Shown: one piece after another, positions 1 to 6,989 of the stretch
Position numbering within the stretch: position 1 is the first letter of the stretch
Layout of the letters: every line of letters starts with the position of its first letter
Assembly (NCBI GenBank): GCA_900754385.1
Contig: CAAECP010000180.1
Location: forward strand, 1 to 14,537
Direction: 5' to 3'
Source of the DNA: an uncultured Collinsella sp.
GTDB taxonomy: Bacteria; Actinomycetota; Coriobacteriia; Coriobacteriales; Coriobacteriaceae
DNA: 14,537 bases
Position numbers and translations under genes: made by a program
Notes under the pieces: generated by a model
The model's input: the letters and a program-made list of their open reading frames with translations, nothing else
Told to the model about the DNA's origin: nothing
The model's database searches: none

Positions 1-359
1 AACGTCATAGAAGAGTTAAGGCCGATGGTGCACAGCACGTACACGGTCAAAAATGCCATGGCGGACATTGGGATAGCCTGCGCCAAGCAAAGCACCAGGC
101 CCGTGAGGAAGAAGCCCAAGAAGAACTTGATCTTGTTGCCGGCGTAGTCGGCAAGCGCGCCCAGAATGGGCATGAGCATGGCGATGACCAGCGAGGCAAT
201 CGTCTGCGCATTGCCCCAGGCGACCACCAGGTCGGCCGAAGAAGCGCCGGTATTGATGGCGTTAAAGTAAATGGGCACCACCGAGGTATTGAGCAGCACG
301 AGGGCCGAATTGCCCACATCATACATAACCCAGTTACGCTCGAGCTTGGTGTATTTCAT
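1..359 (-). CDS. UMF1/Atg22-like MFS transporter (N-terminal part, runs off the left edge)
   Basis: The visible 119 residues start MKYTKLERNWVMYDVGNSAL, which carries the 'YDxGNSA' opening typical of the UMF1 family (Atg22-like major facilitator proteins). Hydrophobic segments at about residues 14-33, 45-70, 79-95 and 98-114 fit the first four helices, and GALADYAGNKIKFF at 67-80 fits the conserved MFS loop between helices 2 and 3. Family members are multi-pass inner-membrane transporters of about 400-450 residues; in fungi Atg22 exports amino acids from the vacuole, but the bacterial substrate is usually unknown. The ATG has GAAGGG nine bases upstream. It lies about 100 bp downstream of the phospholipase-like gene on the same strand, so co-transcription is possible. 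The C-terminal two thirds lie outside the window, so intactness cannot be judged. Confidence 0.85.
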   Translation of the reverse strand, partial: MKYTKLERNWVMYDVGNSALVLLNTSVVPIYFNAINTGASSADLVVAWGNAQTIASLVIAMLMPILGALADYAGNKIKFFLGFFLTGLVLCLAQAIPMSAMAFLTVYVLCTIGLNSSMT

Positions 360-460
360 GGACAGGGACCCTTCGTATTCGCCCGATATGCAGTTAGTTC
401 ATCGTACCCCAATTGTCCAGAACCGCCGGTAAGGATTCGGCAAAGGGGCACGCACGGGCC

Positions 461-1405
461 CTATTCCTCGCGGTCGAACTCCTCATCGGCATTGAGCACG
501 CGACCGCTGTAGTTGACGTGACTGGTCACGGCATCCATGTCACCGGTCTCGATAAAACGTGCGACCGTGCACTCGTAATCGACCAGCGCGCGATCAAAGA
601 CCTCGGGGAAACTCTCGTTCGAGACCTCGTCGGTAAAGGGATTCTTCCATGTCAGATGGCCCAGGTTACCGGTGCGCTCGGGCAGCTCCGTCGTCACGCG
701 ATGGGCAAGGCCATCGAGCAGCGAGTAGTCGTGCACCAAGCCCTCAACCAGCGAGATCGCGCGCGTCTTTGCGGAGCCGGCCGGCTCAATCGCGCGGTAA
801 AGTCGCTGCATATTGGCAACGGCAGCACCGTACTCCCCCGCCGGAATGTCAATGCCGTACACGCGTCCGGCAACATAGCTCATCAGCACGCCGGCCACGC
901 GATTGATGCGATCGGTGGTGACGATCTCGCCCGCCGGCGGGTAATCGTCGACCGTAGCGCCGGCGCGTTTAAGCTGCAGCATCAGTACATCCAGGTCGCT
1001 CTCGATCACGGCATGAACCTGACTGCTCGAATCCTCAAGCTCTGAATCGGACTCGACAATGCCAAACTGCTGCTCATAGACAAAGGGATGAGCGTTGCGG
1101 TCGAGCACGTAATGAGACAGCAGGCCCAGCGCAAAGGCGCGACCCAAGCTGGCGTCGCGCGGCAGCAGATGCGACACGCCGTCGCGCAGGCACGCGAACT
1201 GGCGAGACATGCGCGACCGATGCATGACCTGCGCCAGCAGCGTGCAGTCGGAAACACGCGGTGTCAGAATGTGAAAGAAAAACGGGTCGGGGCCTTGGTT
1301 GCCCAAGATAAAGGCAATGCGCTCTTCATCGGACGTGATGACGCCCTGCGGAAGACGGTCGATGCTTTCCTCGCCAAACAGATGATGGGTGATAAGCGCG
1401 GGCAT
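461..1405 (-). CDS. Zinc-dependent phospholipase C-like domain protein
   Basis: A 314-residue protein matching the zinc-dependent phospholipase C fold (Pfam Zn_dep_PLPC type). N-terminal MPALITHHLFGE is followed by GNQGPDP at 35-41 and GLLSHYVLDRNAHPF at 94-108. Candidate metal ligands are H7/H8, D40, H62, H98, D102, H131 and E135; the H-x3-D (98/102) and H-x3-E (131/135) pairs match the spacing in the Bacillus cereus enzyme. Unlike the secreted toxin-like enzymes it has no signal peptide, so it probably acts in the cytoplasm, and its substrate is unknown; 'phospholipase' is only a family name here. I chose the ATG at 1405 because AAAGGA lies just upstream and the conserved domain begins at once; an in-frame ATG at 1435 would add ten residues without a better site. 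A promoter-like sequence lies at 1438-1464. Confidence 0.8.
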   Translation of the reverse strand: MPALITHHLFGEESIDRLPQGVITSDEERIAFILGNQGPDPFFFHILTPRVSDCTLLAQVMHRSRMSRQFACLRDGVSHLLPRDASLGRAFALGLLSHYVLDRNAHPFVYEQQFGIVESDSELEDSSSQVHAVIESDLDVLMLQLKRAGATVDDYPPAGEIVTTDRINRVAGVLMSYVAGRVYGIDIPAGEYGAAVANMQRLYRAIEPAGSAKTRAISLVEGLVHDYSLLDGLAHRVTTELPERTGNLGHLTWKNPFTDEVSNESFPEVFDRALVDYECTVARFIETGDMDAVTSHVNYSGRVLNADEEFDREE

Positions 1406-1437
1406 AATGATCCTTTCGATTTCATTCGATGCCACCC

Positions 1438-1464
1438 ATTATGCCCACCGCGCGCCCATGCCAA
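1438..1464 (-). promoter_or_regulatory. Possible promoter for the phospholipase-like gene
   Basis: Read on the minus strand, TTGGCA (5/6 to the -35 consensus) is followed after 15 bp by CATAAT (5/6 to the -10 consensus). The spacer is shorter than ideal. Transcription would start about 25-30 bp upstream of the ATG at 1405. The site lies between the response regulator stop and this gene, so it would give the gene its own start. Based on sequence likeness only. Confidence 0.35.
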
Positions 1465-1497
1465 ACCTGCGATGGTAAACGACGGCACGCAGACCGT

Positions 1498-2232
1498 CTA
1501 CGCAAGCCCCAAGTGTGCTTTAACCTCGGCAGCGCGACGGCGGGACACGGGCACCGTCGAGGTTACGCGATCGAGCCTGAGCTCCATAAGACCCGTGGAA
1601 CCGATCTCGACATTGTGCACGTCCTCCAAATTGACCAGATAGCTGCGGTGGACACGGATAAAGCCCTCGGGGGCCAGGCGCCGCTCGAGCGAGGAAATCG
1701 ACTCATTGATCAGGTATGTTCCCTCGGCGCAGACGGCGTTGCAAAAATCGGCACGCGCCTCAAAGTAGCAGACGTCTGCGGCGGGAATGAACACCTTTTT
1801 GCCCCCGCGGTCCACCGTCAGACGCAAAGGCTGGCGCGGAGCGTGGATAACACGACGGACACCCAAGGCTGCCTCGATCTTGTCGAGTGCCTTTGACAGG
1901 CGTGCGTCCTCGACCGGCTTGACGACATAATCGACGGCATCGAGGTTATAGGCATCGGCCGCATACTCGGCAAACGCCGTCACAAACACAACCACCGGCG
2001 GCGTCTTTAGGTTCTGCAGCGTCTCGGCAAGCTCAATTCCCGAGCGACCGGGCATGGTAATGTCTAAAAATAGCACGTCGGGCTTGTTCGACAGAATCGA
2101 CTCCACGGCTTCGGTGACATTGCCCGCCTCGGCAATCTGGCCCACACGCGTATCCTTTTCCAACAGATAGCGTAGCTCGGCCCTAATGGGAGGTTCGTCA
2201 TCAACCACCAAGATGTTCCAGCCTTCGGACAT
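1498..2232 (-). CDS. LytTR-family response regulator (LytR/AlgR type)
   Basis: A 244-residue two-component response regulator. The receiver domain (about 5-122) has the acidic pair D11/D12, phospho-acceptor D57 in LFLDITMPG, T85 and K105 in the 'VKP' motif, so all phosphorylation residues are present. The C-terminal LytTR DNA-binding domain (about 136-242) shows the 'EARADFCNAVCAEGTYLI' and 'FIRVHRSYLVNL' strands typical of this beta-type DNA binder. It should be phosphorylated by the histidine kinase just upstream (38 bp gap) and bind direct-repeat promoter sites; targets cannot be read here. GAGGGGAAG lies five bases before the ATG. A weak 5-bp stem (GACGG/CCGTC, 1481-1498) followed by GTTT overlaps the stop codon and could be a poor terminator. 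Confidence 0.93.
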   Translation of the reverse strand: MSEGWNILVVDDEPPIRAELRYLLEKDTRVGQIAEAGNVTEAVESILSNKPDVLFLDITMPGRSGIELAETLQNLKTPPVVVFVTAFAEYAADAYNLDAVDYVVKPVEDARLSKALDKIEAALGVRRVIHAPRQPLRLTVDRGGKKVFIPAADVCYFEARADFCNAVCAEGTYLINESISSLERRLAPEGFIRVHRSYLVNLEDVHNVEIGSTGLMELRLDRVTSTVPVSRRRAAEVKAHLGLA

Positions 2233-2270
2233 ATGTGCTTCCCCTCTTTTTCTCTCAATCCAACCGCGTG

Positions 2271-3656
2271 CTACGCCGTCAACGGCGCCGGCTCATGCGG
2301 CTCGCCGTTCAGCTCGACGATGACCTGCGTGCCAACGCCCTCCTGGGACTTCACGCGCATGCCAGAATCTTCTCCGTAAAAGAAATGGATGCGCTGAAGC
2401 ACGTTGAAGAGCGCCAGGCCGCAACCTCGCTTGACGGAGCCGTCGGCGGTAATGCTCTCGGGCTCCTCCAGGCGATGCTGCTCAAACAGATGCGCGCAGA
2501 CCTCTTCGCTCATACCGATGCCATCGTCCTCGACGATGATCTCCAAACCGTCATCGGTCTCGAAAGCCCTAACACGAATAGAAAGCGGCTCGGTCTCGCG
2601 CTGCGCGTGTTTGATGCAGTTTTCGAGCAACGGCTGCAAGATAAACGGCGGCACCATGCAATCGCGCACCTCAAAGTCGATATCGACCGAGACGCGCAAA
2701 CGGCCGTCGCCATACCGGGCCTGCATAAGATTGATATAACGAGTACCCTGTTCCACCTCGTGCTCGAGCGTGGTGAGCGTATCGGAATCAGAAAGCGTCT
2801 GACGATAGTAATTGGAGAAGTCGATCAGCAGCGATCGCGCCTTGTCGGGCTCGGTTCGAACGAGCGACACGATGGTGCTGATGGTATTGAATAGAAAATG
2901 AGGATCGACCTGCGATTGCAAGGCGCGCAGCTCCACGCGGGCCGTAAGCTCGTCCTGGCGCTCGAGCTCAAAGCTCGCAAGCTGCGTGGAAATGAGGTCG
3001 GCAAAGCCCGAGGCAAGCGCCGTCTGGCGCATATCGATGCTGCTCAGACGGGGATAATACAGCTCGAGCGTGCCCACGCAATGCCCGCGCACGGTAAGCG
3101 GTGCGACAATACCGGCGCGCAGGCGCGGAAAGTAGCCGCCCGTCTCATTGGAGGCGTCACGCGAAAACACGCTCTGCTCACCCGTCTCAATCACGTTGAG
3201 CGTGGTCTTGAGCACCACCGGGGTGCCGGCAGGGCATTTTGCCGAGTCCTCGCCCCAGCTTGCCAGCACCTGCTTGCCGTCGGTAAAGCAAATGGCAGAG
3301 GCGATAGTTTCGGACAGGATGATCTTAGAGGCGCCCAGGGCAGCTTCGGGCGTAAGGCCGCGCGACGTGTAGGCGAATATTTTTGAAGCGATGGCGAGCG
3401 TGCGGTCGGTTGCGCTCGATGTGAGGTCGTCGGGAACGACAAAGACGTACGAGAAGAAGAAGCACAGCATGACCAAGCCGGCAATGACGACAACGGCCGG
3501 AACGGGATTGGGATTATCGGTTAGATCCCAGATGAGCAGCAGGATAAGCAGCGGAACGACAATACCGAGCAAAATGGCTTGAACCACATGCTGAGCGGTA
3601 CGAAAGACCTTGGTAGAGTTGTAGCTCTTGCCCAGAATCAGCCTATTGAGATCCAC
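2271..3656 (-). CDS. LytS/YehU-type sensor histidine kinase with GAF domain
   Basis: A 461-residue sensor kinase when read from the GTG at 3656. Two membrane helices at about 27-44 and 52-74 are followed by a GAF-like cytoplasmic sensor domain (about 80-227). The His_kinase dimerisation/phosphotransfer segment carries LQSQVDPHFLFNTIST with phospho-acceptor H253, and a C-terminal HATPase domain has LLENCIKH (N box) and VEDDGIGM (G1 box). Family members phosphorylate LytTR regulators, and its partner lies immediately downstream. It lacks the five-helix LytS input domain, so the signal is probably cytoplasmic or membrane-proximal and is not known. The start is uncertain: the GTG has GAAGGAG six bases upstream, while the ATG at 3662 directly abuts that site. 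The longer frame from 3725 is unlikely because it would translate a terminator hairpin. Confidence 0.9.
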   Translation of the reverse strand: MDLNRLILGKSYNSTKVFRTAQHVVQAILLGIVVPLLILLLIWDLTDNPNPVPAVVVIAGLVMLCFFFSYVFVVPDDLTSSATDRTLAIASKIFAYTSRGLTPEAALGASKIILSETIASAICFTDGKQVLASWGEDSAKCPAGTPVVLKTTLNVIETGEQSVFSRDASNETGGYFPRLRAGIVAPLTVRGHCVGTLELYYPRLSSIDMRQTALASGFADLISTQLASFELERQDELTARVELRALQSQVDPHFLFNTISTIVSLVRTEPDKARSLLIDFSNYYRQTLSDSDTLTTLEHEVEQGTRYINLMQARYGDGRLRVSVDIDFEVRDCMVPPFILQPLLENCIKHAQRETEPLSIRVRAFETDDGLEIIVEDDGIGMSEEVCAHLFEQHRLEEPESITADGSVKRGCGLALFNVLQRIHFFYGEDSGMRVKSQEGVGTQVIVELNGEPHEPAPLTA

Positions 3657-3662
3657 CGTCAT

Positions 3663-3669
3663 CTCCTTC
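3663..3669 (-). promoter_or_regulatory. Ribosome binding site that favours the GTG start of the kinase
   Basis: GAAGGAG lies directly against the ATG at 3662, leaving no spacer, but stands six bases from an in-frame GTG at 3656. Normal Shine-Dalgarno spacing therefore supports the GTG, two codons downstream of the ATG. Confidence 0.55.
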
Positions 3670-3687
3670 TTACCGACGCACCCCATA

Positions 3688-3716
3688 GCAATAAAGAGGG
3701 CCGCAAGCGACCCTCT
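3688..3716 (-). terminator. Rho-independent terminator of the permease-amidohydrolase operon
   Basis: On the minus strand, AGAGGGTCGC pairs with GCGGCCCTCT (10 bp including one G-T wobble, tiny loop, 3695-3716), followed by TTTATTGC. It lies about 60 bp after the amidohydrolase stop and about 30 bp before the kinase ribosome site. It should therefore end the upstream operon and insulate the kinase. The plus-strand reading has no T tract. Confidence 0.75.
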
Positions 3717-3718
3717 CC

Positions 3719-3733
3719 ATTGCATTATGCAAT
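3719..3733. promoter_or_regulatory. Perfect 15-bp palindrome upstream of the kinase gene
   Basis: ATTGCAT-T-ATGCAAT is a perfect inverted repeat between the amidohydrolase stop and the terminator. On the minus strand it contains CATAAT, a good -10 match, so it may be an operator or overlap a promoter of the kinase gene. No well-spaced -35 was found (TTGATG lies 20 bp upstream). Confidence 0.35.
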
Positions 3734-3774
3734 CAAATACTGTGTTTTACATCAAGCCATCGATGAACGGTAGC

Positions 3775-5052
3775 TTAGGCGCTGTACTTGTTTGCCTCGC
3801 CGAAGGTGCCGCCCTCGACAATCCAGCCGTCCTTCATGATGACGTCCATGTTGTCGGTGTTGAGCACGTGGATGTCGGCGGCGACGTCACCGTTGACGAC
3901 CAGCAGGTCGGCGCACTTGCCGGCCTCGATGGAACCGGTCTCGTCCTCGATGTGGCACATCTTGGCACCGTTGAGGGTGGCACAGGTGATGGTCTCGACC
4001 GGGGTGAAGCCGATCTTGTCGACGAACTCGTACATCTCCTCGATGGAGCAGGTGCCGTACGGGGTGACGAAGGAGAAGGAGTCGGAGCCGATCGTCATGA
4101 CGACGCCGCGCTTCTTGGCCTCGCGCAGGCAGTCGTAGTTGCGCTGCAGCTCCTTCTCGACCAGGGTGCCCTCGTACTTGTCGTGCAGCTCGGGGACGTA
4201 GACGGGCGGATAGGTGGCGTACCAGGTGGGCAGGAAGGCGATCGTCGGGGTGAAGAAGGTGCCCTGCTCGGCCATGAGGTCCATGGTGCACTCATCGATA
4301 TCGAAGCCGTGGATCAGCTGCTCGCAGCCAAAGCGAACGGAATCGTAGGCAGCGGCGTGGTTGTTGTAGCAGTGGCTCCACACGGGGATGCCGACCATCT
4401 TGGCCTCTTCGACCACGGCCTGAATCTCCTCGGAGCAGTAGTGCTGGTCGCGGCCGGAGTCCCAGCGCCAGATGCCGCCACCGGTAGCCCAGATCTTGAT
4501 GGCATCGGGGTTCTCGCGCAGGCGACGACGGACGGCCTTGCGCAGATCCCAAGGACCGTCGACCTGATCGCCCCAGGGGTGCGATTCCTTGTTGAGCTCC
4601 TGGCTGCAGTGGTGGGAGTCGCCGTGGCCGGCAACGCGGCAGAAGCCAAGGCCGGTGGCCAGAACGCGCGGGCCCTTGAAGACGCCCTTGTCGATGCAGT
4701 CACGGATCTGGATACCAAAGCGGCCGATCTCGCAGACGGTGGTGAGGCCGTGGGTGAGGCAGTCGTAGGCCTGCTTCACGGCGACGGCCTGCTTCTCGAG
4801 GAGCGGCTGCATGACCCAATCGGTATCATCGTCGGTCAGGTTGCCCGAGAAGTGCAGGTGGGTGTCGATCAGGCCGGGAAGGACGGTCTTGCCAGCGGCG
4901 TCGATAACCTCAACGCCCTCGGGAAGGTCCTGCATAGCACCGGCGTACTCGATCTTGCCGTTGTCGTCGACGAGAACGAGGGAGTTCTCGACCGGCTCGG
5001 CACCGGTACCGTCGATGAGCTTGCCGCCAACGATTGCATACTTAGTGGACAT
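3775..5052 (-). CDS. Metal-dependent amidohydrolase (imidazolonepropionase/prolidase-like)
   Basis: A 425-residue member of the amidohydrolase superfamily, COG1228-like (imidazolonepropionase and Xaa-Pro or Xaa-Lys/Arg dipeptidase relatives). The binuclear metal site is complete: H65 and H67 in GLIDTHLHF, probable carboxylated K186 in AIKIWATGGG, H227 in WSHCYN, H248 in LIHGFD, and D324 in TIGSDS. The N-terminal and C-terminal strands form the usual composite beta-sandwich ('GKCADLLVVNGD'). It probably hydrolyses an amide bond in an amino-acid derivative or dipeptide in the cytoplasm; the exact substrate cannot be read. It follows the permease by 131 bp, suggesting that the imported compound is its substrate. 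AAGGAGG stands four bases before the ATG. Codons end strongly in G or C, which suggests high expression. Confidence 0.9.
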   Translation of the reverse strand: MSTKYAIVGGKLIDGTGAEPVENSLVLVDDNGKIEYAGAMQDLPEGVEVIDAAGKTVLPGLIDTHLHFSGNLTDDDTDWVMQPLLEKQAVAVKQAYDCLTHGLTTVCEIGRFGIQIRDCIDKGVFKGPRVLATGLGFCRVAGHGDSHHCSQELNKESHPWGDQVDGPWDLRKAVRRRLRENPDAIKIWATGGGIWRWDSGRDQHYCSEEIQAVVEEAKMVGIPVWSHCYNNHAAAYDSVRFGCEQLIHGFDIDECTMDLMAEQGTFFTPTIAFLPTWYATYPPVYVPELHDKYEGTLVEKELQRNYDCLREAKKRGVVMTIGSDSFSFVTPYGTCSIEEMYEFVDKIGFTPVETITCATLNGAKMCHIEDETGSIEAGKCADLLVVNGDVAADIHVLNTDNMDVIMKDGWIVEGGTFGEANKYSA

Positions 5053-5062
5053 GGTTCCTCCT

Positions 5063-5074
5063 TATGGATCCATA
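5063..5074. repeat. 12-bp palindrome overlapping the amidohydrolase ribosome site
   Basis: TATGGATCCATA is a perfect palindrome whose edge touches the AAGGAGG of the amidohydrolase. In the transcript it could form a small hairpin next to the ribosome site. It may also be chance. Confidence 0.3.
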
Positions 5075-5134
5075 TAGTGGGCGAGGCCGCGTTGGGTTAA
5101 GGCCTCACAAAGCTACCCAAGTGGCGCCGGGTTC

Positions 5135-5163
5135 GGTGCGCGGAAGAGAGGGGCCCGCGCACC
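5135..5163 (-). other. Intercistronic stem-loop between permease and amidohydrolase genes
   Basis: GGTGCGCGG pairs perfectly with CCGCGCACC (9 bp, 11-nt loop), about 20 bp after the permease stop. There is no T tract after it on the minus strand, so it is more like an mRNA stability or processing element than a full terminator. A second stem (GAGGCC/GGCCTC, 5083-5106) follows before the next gene. Confidence 0.55.
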
Positions 5164-5183
5164 TGATCCGCCCCGGCTCGGCG

Positions 5184-6635
5184 TTACTTTTTGCGGGAAT
5201 TGGTGAAAGCCATGAGGGCCAGGCCAATAGCCAACCAGCCGATCACGATGCTCCACTCCACCATGTTGAGGGAGGCGGGAGAGAACGGAATCACGAGCAG
5301 GCCGATGATGATGGCGCAGGCAGCGATAGCGAGGCCGATGCCAAACTTGCCGCCGGGCACCTCGTAGGGACGAGGCAGGTCGGGCTCGGTGAAGCGCATG
5401 CGCAGGCAAGCGAGGGCGACCATGCCGCAGGAGAAGATGAAGGCGAGAGCCGACACGTTGGTCAGAGGGATGAGCATGTTCTTGCCCAGGAACGGACCGA
5501 CGACGGTGATGACGCCCAGAACGACGCAGGCAAGCTTGGGAGCGCCGGACTTGGGGTCGACCTCGGCGAACTGCTCGGGCAGCTGGCCCTTGCGGCCCAT
5601 GGCGAGCATGATGCGGCTCGTGGCGCCGTAGAAGGAGTTCATCGGGCCCATGGGTCCAAGCGTGGCGATGACGAGCATAGCCAGGTACAGAAGCATGTTG
5701 ATGCCCTTGAGGCAGGCAAGCGCGGGAACCGGGCTCTTAACAAACTCATGCCAGTCGAGGATGGTGCCGAACGAGTAGATGCAGACCATGTAGAAGCCGC
5801 CGGCGGCCAGCAGGGCCAGGGAGATGATCTTGCCGAACTTGTTCCAGTTGAGGCCCTCGGCTGCTTCCTCAGCCTGCTGAGGAATGGTGTCGAAGCCAGC
5901 GTAGAAGAACGGGGTCAGAACCAGGACCGACACGATGCCGGCAAACAGGCTGGAGCTCTCGGTAGCGGCCTTGCCGCCGCCAGCGCCGGTGACCTGGGAG
6001 AACACGGGCATGGCATTGTCCGGCGAGCCGGTGAACAGCGAGACGCCCATGGCGAGCAGCATGCCGCAGAGCAGGGCCTTGGTCAGGAAGGCCTGGAGCT
6101 TGGCAGCCGAGCTGGCACCGCGGAAGTTGAGGAAGATGACGTAGACTGCAAAGCCGAGCGCGATCAGCGTCGGGAACAGGTAAACGTCGGCCCCCAGGAT
6201 GGTGTAGAGCTTGATGGCGCGCAGCCACTCAAGGCCGGGCAGGCTGCCGAACATCTCGGACACGAGGGTCGAAATGGCGATGGCCTCCCACGGGCACAGG
6301 ATGCCGTTGCCCAGGGCCAAAAGCCATCCGGTGATGTAGCTCAGCGTACGGCCAAAGCTACGATCGACATACTCGACGATGCCGCCCGAGATGGGGATAG
6401 CAGCCGTGAGCTCACCGAAAACAGCTCCGACGGGCACGAGGAAGATTGCACCCAAGAGGAATGCGATCATAGCGGGAACGGGACCGCCGCCCACGACCAT
6501 CCAGTCGCCGACCTGCAGAACCCAACCGGTACCGATGATGGCACCGAAGCCGATGGTAAAGAAGTTCCAGAGCGAGAGCGTTTTCTTCATGCCGCCGTTA
6601 TCCTCGACTGCAACTTCTGCGTTCTTGTCCGCCAT
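5184..6635 (-). CDS. APC-superfamily amino acid permease
   Basis: A 483-residue multi-pass membrane transporter of the amino acid-polyamine-organocation superfamily, the usual length for the family. After a short charged N-terminus, LWNFFTIGFGAIIGTGWVLQ (about 22-41) carries the helix-1 'G-A-I-I-G-T-G' substrate-binding motif. About twelve hydrophobic segments follow, with FFYAGFDTIPQQAEEA (about 264-279) matching the conserved helix-6 region. It should import an amino acid or a derivative by symport or exchange. The downstream amidohydrolase probably processes the imported compound. AGGAGG lies six bases before the ATG, and strongly biased codons suggest high expression. The substrate is not determined. 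Confidence 0.9.
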   Translation of the reverse strand: MADKNAEVAVEDNGGMKKTLSLWNFFTIGFGAIIGTGWVLQVGDWMVVGGGPVPAMIAFLLGAIFLVPVGAVFGELTAAIPISGGIVEYVDRSFGRTLSYITGWLLALGNGILCPWEAIAISTLVSEMFGSLPGLEWLRAIKLYTILGADVYLFPTLIALGFAVYVIFLNFRGASSAAKLQAFLTKALLCGMLLAMGVSLFTGSPDNAMPVFSQVTGAGGGKAATESSSLFAGIVSVLVLTPFFYAGFDTIPQQAEEAAEGLNWNKFGKIISLALLAAGGFYMVCIYSFGTILDWHEFVKSPVPALACLKGINMLLYLAMLVIATLGPMGPMNSFYGATSRIMLAMGRKGQLPEQFAEVDPKSGAPKLACVVLGVITVVGPFLGKNMLIPLTNVSALAFIFSCGMVALACLRMRFTEPDLPRPYEVPGGKFGIGLAIAACAIIIGLLVIPFSPASLNMVEWSIVIGWLAIGLALMAFTNSRKK

Positions 6636-6989
6636 TGTTCCCCTCCTTTCCTATTTGACGCCCTTGGCGTCACCCCTTGCGCGGTCCGTTTTGCCGCGCG
6701 CTTTTATTCCATGGCTTTAAGATACGGCCTTGGCGCAGCAGCGCCGCTCGCAGCTCGACCGAAGGCAGAACTGCAAAACGAGCGGCACCGTTTTTGGGAC
6801 GAACGGCGGGAGACGTCATTCGTCTTGGACGCTTTCATCTTGTCTGCTTTTGAATACCTGTTGCCGTGACGCTAGGCGCGCGGCGCGGCAACGTTCATAC
6901 CATTTGTCAGGCTTTTGGCGCACATACCCATGTGTCGTGCATCTTTTTATGTAGGATAAACAAGTTACACATGAGGCAAGGTGATTCGA
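6636..6989. other. Divergent intergenic region with no gene
   Basis: About 350 bp between the permease (minus) and the C39-like peptidase (plus). It should contain the promoters of both. Besides the two leader stems, it holds an inverted repeat GTTGCCG...CGGCAAC (6860-6866 and 6886-6892, 19 bp apart), which may be an operator. TATGTAGGAT near 6948-6957 is a possible -10 for the plus-strand gene, but no good -35 goes with it. I see no RNA gene. Confidence 0.5.
6656..6699 (-). promoter_or_regulatory. Two stem-loops in the leader of the permease-amidohydrolase operon
   Basis: TGACGCC-CTT-GGCGTCA (6656-6672) is a perfect 7-bp stem lying just before the permease ribosome site. GCGCGG...CCGCGC (6679-6699) is a second stem next to it. 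If transcription starts upstream of 6700, both would fold in the 5' leader and could affect translation or stability. They match no riboswitch or T-box that I recognise. Confidence 0.35.

Noticed and set aside
3657..3725. N-terminal extension of the histidine kinase from an ATG at 3725
   Set aside because: It would translate through the terminator stem and has no good ribosome site; GAAGGAG at 3663-3669 supports the later start.
3628..5100. 490-residue plus-strand open frame
   Set aside because: It lies antisense to the amidohydrolase and shows low-complexity Val/Gly/Asp/Leu composition, with no recognisable domain.
5064..6869. 601-residue plus-strand open frame
   Set aside because: It lies antisense to the permease; the Gly/Ala/Asp/His-rich product is a by-product of biased codons on the opposite strand.
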